A DNA stretch of 60,345 nucleotides from a virus: the IMG/VR virus record IMGVR_UViG_3300027861_000031, positions 1-60,345 of that record, one strand, 5' to 3'. Shown piece after piece: positions 57,353 through 60,345 of this stretch (position 1 is the stretch's first letter; every line of letters starts with the position of its first letter). Both the position numbers and the translations under genes were made by a program. Below the pieces are notes generated by a model. That model was given only the letters and a program-made list of their open reading frames with translations. It was not told where the DNA came from and ran no database searches.

Positions 57353-58072
57353 TTACTCTTCTCCTTTATTTTTTTTACCTTTTAAATTATCCCAATCACC
57401 GTCAAACACCTCATCAGCAAAACCAATCTTAACTGCTTCTTTAGAGTCAAAATAGACCTCTTCCTTGTAAGCCATCTCTTTAATTAGCCATTCTTTAAGT
57501 CTTTTACGAGACCAAGATTTCTTAGAGCCTTGCTGCTTTAGATTATCAATATAAACACCTAACATCTGGTCGCCGGCTTTTTTAACCTCAACAGCCTCTG
57601 TTAGGTATTGTTTTACAGTACCGCCTCCAAACATGGTGCCTTCGTGAAACATAAACGTGCTATGAGGCATCATAATTCGCCTGTGAGCGGCTAAAAAGAT
57701 CAAAGAAGACATAGACCTTGCATGTGTGTATGAAAGGATTGTAACATGCTTAGGACACAGCCTAATGGCGTCATATATAGCCATACCCTCAGCCCAATGA
57801 CCTCCACAAGTCTTCATATGAATCAATATAGGGTCATCGCCTTTCTTTTTAATTAATGTTTGCAAGTTTTTAATAAATCTACCTGCCATAATATGCTCAA
57901 CTCCTGGCTCTTCATCGCCGTCAGAGCCAGTACCGGCGCTATACTCTCTAGCTCCAATGAGATATATCTCGTTATTCTCATAATCCAGATCATACTCTTG
58001 CATAGTAAAGATCGGGTCGTCAATCTTATATCTATGACTGTCTTTTTTGTGCTTGTCTTTTTTATGATTCAT
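57353..58072 (-). CDS. clpP: ClpP-like serine protease
   Basis: A 239-residue ClpP-fold protease. The catalytic Ser120 lies in HARSMSSL (ClpP usually has xAASMG), His143 in FMFHEG, with the oxyanion-loop CGGHWAEGMAIYDAI at 89-103; an acidic residue near DSKEAV would complete the triad. The N-terminus has a Lys/His-rich extension (first 18 residues) not found in normal ClpP. The ATG at 58072 with GAGGAAA is preferred to one at 58111. It could be a head prohead protease or a phage ClpP subunit that works with a host ATPase; its position among replication genes favours the second. Confidence 0.8.
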   Translation of the reverse strand: MNHKKDKHKKDSHRYKIDDPIFTMQEYDLDYENNEIYLIGAREYSAGTGSDGDEEPGVEHIMAGRFIKNLQTLIKKKGDDPILIHMKTCGGHWAEGMAIYDAIRLCPKHVTILSYTHARSMSSLIFLAAHRRIMMPHSTFMFHEGTMFGGGTVKQYLTEAVEVKKAGDQMLGVYIDNLKQQGSKKSWSRKRLKEWLIKEMAYKEEVYFDSKEAVKIGFADEVFDGDWDNLKGKKNKGEE

Positions 58073-58079
58073 ATTTTCC

Positions 58080-58949
58080 TCACGATTGCCTTTGCGCTCT
58101 TTTATACGCATGTTTCATAATTGTTTTCCACTCTCTTTCTCCAAAATCTCTGTCAGGAGTGAAAAATTCTTCAGTATATGCTATGATTTGATCTCCATCG
58201 AATCCGCTTTTAGCCAACTCCATTGCGATTCCAAACCATTCGTTGTTTCTTCCCTTATCTTCATCAATTCCATTCGCTAGCTTATCTAAAACCCACTGAG
58301 GAATTCCATTTACAGCTCTTGGCGTTGATGCTTTCTTATGTTTTCTCTGCTCAGCAGGGTTAAGCTCTGGATGTTTTTGCAACCATTTTGCTAATTCATT
58401 ATATTTAACCCTTCCATTGAATTCTAAGAGTTTTTGCATCTGTTTCTTACCGTTTGGTCTCATATTGTGAGGGAATCTAATCGATCTAGTAGGATTTTTA
58501 GCAACTTGATCGGCTTTTGGCAAGATATTTAATATCCATTCAGCAATATCACGCCATATATCCTCAGAAGGTAGCTCTTGCTCTAGTACAATTCCAAAAT
58601 GCAGCGATTTATTGCCTGAAAACGTGCAAATTGAATACGGTAATTTACTCTTTTTAATGTAAGCCATCTGCTCTGATAAGGCTCCATCATCAAGCTCTAC
58701 CATAAAAGAACGGAAGGCTGTTACGTTAGAGTCTCTTCTAAAACCTTTTACTGGATTGATCGACATTAAACATATGTCTGTTTCATTAATATATTCATTT
58801 TCAATCCCATCCGTTGGAGATACCTGTTCAATAGCTCCGTTTAACATAGTTTGTGGAATAGAATGATATCCATAATCATTGTGAGAGACGCAAACCTGTT
58901 CGTCCGGCTCAAAAAACAAATCAATAATTTTTTTAGTACATTCTCTCAT
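58080..58949 (-). CDS. AEP-family primase
   Basis: A 289-residue archaeo-eukaryotic-type primase. Predicted catalytic acids in MVELDDG (Glu85, Asp87, Asp88), SGNKSLHFG (111-119) with His117, and PTRSIRFPHNMRP, which resembles the third catalytic segment. A C-terminal helical module (WFGIAMELAKSGFDGDQI, about 233-285) looks like PriCT. It would make primers for replication, together with the helicase encoded upstream. This replaces a DnaG-type primase. Confidence 0.7.
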   Translation of the reverse strand: MRECTKKIIDLFFEPDEQVCVSHNDYGYHSIPQTMLNGAIEQVSPTDGIENEYINETDICLMSINPVKGFRRDSNVTAFRSFMVELDDGALSEQMAYIKKSKLPYSICTFSGNKSLHFGIVLEQELPSEDIWRDIAEWILNILPKADQVAKNPTRSIRFPHNMRPNGKKQMQKLLEFNGRVKYNELAKWLQKHPELNPAEQRKHKKASTPRAVNGIPQWVLDKLANGIDEDKGRNNEWFGIAMELAKSGFDGDQIIAYTEEFFTPDRDFGEREWKTIMKHAYKRAQRQS

Positions 58950-59248
58950 TAAAACCTTTTGATAAAATTATCTTTAGCTAATTCAAAAATTGCTACCTTC
59001 GCTCCCCTGGGAGATTCTGGATATAAAAGACTAACTATCATATTACCGTGAACCTTTCGAGCAGCTTCAAACTCTCTACCCCAAGCAGACGCATTATATA
59101 TATCGTATCCCCAATATAATTTAAATTTAAGCCTAACTAATGCATAATAAAAGTCCATTTCATCTAGTTTTATCATCTGTTCTTGCAATTTTGTTACAAT
59201 AATCAGTAATATTTTGGTAAAAAACCCAATATCTGCATCAGTTTTCAT
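58949..59248 (-). CDS. hypothetical protein between primase and helicase
   Basis: A 99-residue helical protein. The ATG at 59248 follows GAGGGAGAAAAC; another ATG at 59263 is less well placed. Coupled to both replication genes by overlaps, so a primosome accessory role is possible. No family recognised. Confidence 0.55.
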   Translation of the reverse strand: MKTDADIGFFTKILLIIVTKLQEQMIKLDEMDFYYALVRLKFKLYWGYDIYNASAWGREFEAARKVHGNMIVSLLYPESPRGAKVAIFELAKDNFIKRF

Positions 59249-60335
59249 TGTTTTCTCCCTCATTAAAGATATTTCCCATCAATTCTGCGTGTTTTTTAGC
59301 TTCTTTTCTAACTCTAGTTCTAGTCATAAAGTCCTGACTATAATTTATATATCTTCCTTTATCGTAGCCTGTTATAACTGAAATCCCAACGGCTCCTTTA
59401 AATCTATTCTTGCGAAAAATCCACTCTGTTCTAAGATTTTCTCGGTCAGCTTTTACTTCTATAGCAGTAGTTGCATGGTTCATAACGGCTTTAAACTTTT
59501 CAATTCGATCTTTAAAAGAATCGTTGTCACCGTTTGAAGCTTTTAACTGCGAAAATAATAGTATTGGAGCTGGGTATGAGCCTTTCCAATTATCTAAAAA
59601 AGTTCCTAATCGATCTAACACCATCCATTGAGCTAAGTTTGGTATCTCAATTGAAGTTTTAATATTCTGAACATAGTCAATAACTATCGCATCATACGTG
59701 GGTTTTGTTCCCATTTGACTTACAAGAGTATTGCATATTGCCTGAATACCTTCTAACGTTGTTGTTGTTCCTCCAATACCGTTGAACTTATCATCAATAA
59801 TTTCAATCCTTTTCATCAGTATTGGGTATAGTTCATTACATTTAGCCAGCTGCTCTGGGGTTACCTCGTCATGATTTGTGTAAGCCCAATTGTTGAGTAA
59901 AAATATCACACGATTTAGAATATCCGTAGAGTACTCTTCATTAGTGATTACTAAAACTCTTTTACCTTGCTTAATGTAAGATTCAACAAAGTTCGCAACA
60001 GTTGTAGATTTACCAGTTCCTGTTTCAGCGCCAAACAAGATAATGTTCCTTGGAAACAAAGCAACCTTATCTTTAAATACTTTCATACTTAAAAATGTAG
60101 CGGCTTCTTTAGCTAGTTTGATATACTCTTCATTTTCAATAGATAGTGAAGCGGCTCGAGTTGCTATATTCTCACCTATCGGCAATACATCAAAGGCATT
60201 TTGCTGCTCTTGTCTCTTCGTCAGCTCACTATACTGAATATCAACCCTAGTCTTGCGAAGCTCATACTCTTTATCTTTGAGAATTTCACCCTCAGCAATC
60301 GCTTCTTTGATAGGATTTGTTAAACTATCTTCCAC
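59238..60335 (-). CDS. DnaB-like replicative helicase, probably truncated by the window edge
   Basis: A RecA-fold ATPase of the DnaB type: Walker A GAETGTGKST (102-111), the strand VLVITNEEYSTDIL, Walker B YDAIVIDYVQ, and the sensor LLFSQLKAS, with an Arg-containing C-terminal FRKNRFKGAVG. It would unwind DNA ahead of the fork. The first codon seen is a GTG at 60335, but the frame stays open to the window end, so the real start, and perhaps an N-terminal domain, may lie outside. Confidence 0.75.
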   Translation of the reverse strand: MEDSLTNPIKEAIAEGEILKDKEYELRKTRVDIQYSELTKRQEQQNAFDVLPIGENIATRAASLSIENEEYIKLAKEAATFLSMKVFKDKVALFPRNIILFGAETGTGKSTTVANFVESYIKQGKRVLVITNEEYSTDILNRVIFLLNNWAYTNHDEVTPEQLAKCNELYPILMKRIEIIDDKFNGIGGTTTTLEGIQAICNTLVSQMGTKPTYDAIVIDYVQNIKTSIEIPNLAQWMVLDRLGTFLDNWKGSYPAPILLFSQLKASNGDNDSFKDRIEKFKAVMNHATTAIEVKADRENLRTEWIFRKNRFKGAVGISVITGYDKGRYINYSQDFMTRTRVRKEAKKHAELMGNIFNEGENNEN

Positions 60336-60345
60336 TACAGACCTA

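Noticed and set aside
1-60345. CRISPR arrays, insertion sequences or integrase/attachment sites
   Set aside because: No regularly spaced repeats, transposase motifs, terminal inverted repeats or integrase motifs were seen; mobile genes here are free-standing GIY-YIG and HNH endonucleases only.

Overview
This window is a 60 kb piece of a large tailed bacteriophage genome with a contractile tail (a myovirus, probably a very large one). The evidence is densely packed, ATGA-coupled genes; many small genes of unknown function; baseplate hub, spike, gp25-like and J-like proteins; six free-standing homing endonucleases; phage-type nucleotide metabolism; tRNAs; an AEP-type primase beside a DnaB-like helicase; ThyA and DHFR. 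The DNA is AT-rich. No integrase or other lysogeny module was seen. The host cannot be named; the predicted tRNA-His has A73, as in some alphaproteobacteria, which is only a weak hint.

Layout. 1-8 kb (+): about 28 small overlapping genes, mostly unknown, with a SLOG/DUF2493 protein, a nucleotidyltransferase, two lipoproteins and several zinc ribbons. 8-14 kb (+): GIY-YIG endonuclease, probable tape measure, baseplate hub, spike. 14-16.4 kb (+): HNH endonuclease, small genes, a CPBP-like membrane protein. 16.4-30.5 kb (+): an RNA-repair and tRNA island holding a tRNA-like ncRNA, two RlaP-type nucleotidyltransferases, Rnl2 and Rnl1 RNA ligases, a CCA-type nucleotidyltransferase, HD-Pnk, a PPP phosphatase, a CYTH protein, a HAD phosphatase and two tRNAs, followed by nucleotide pyrophosphohydrolases. 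30.5-32 kb (+): a structural gene. 32-34.3 kb (-): PIN-PhoH and small membrane or lipoprotein genes. 34.4-53 kb (+): baseplate wedge (gp25/LysM, a giant J, a gpI-position protein), a tail protein, a giant fibre and an accessory gene, interrupted by two GIY-YIG genes and a short leftward cluster. 53-60.3 kb (-): DHFR, ThyA, a PLP aminotransferase, membrane proteins, ClpP, primase, helicase.

Regulation. Two recurrent promoter-like elements are visible. One is an extended -10 box, TTGTGGTATTATA, found in front of the RNA genes and some operons on both strands. The other, ACAATCTTTAAC(C)TATAAT, lies before structural genes and looks like a late promoter. They overlap head to head at 34.35 kb.

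Most interesting system. Both tRNAs, and a tRNA-like RNA ending in a Rho-independent terminator, start about six bases after their -10 box. They should therefore be made with almost no 5' leader, bypassing RNase P. They lie among a near-complete set of RNA end-healing, sealing and nucleotide-adding enzymes, including a CYTH protein that could remove 5'-triphosphates. This suggests a phage-encoded route for tRNA production and repair. That is inference; the gene identifications and promoter spacing are read from the sequence.
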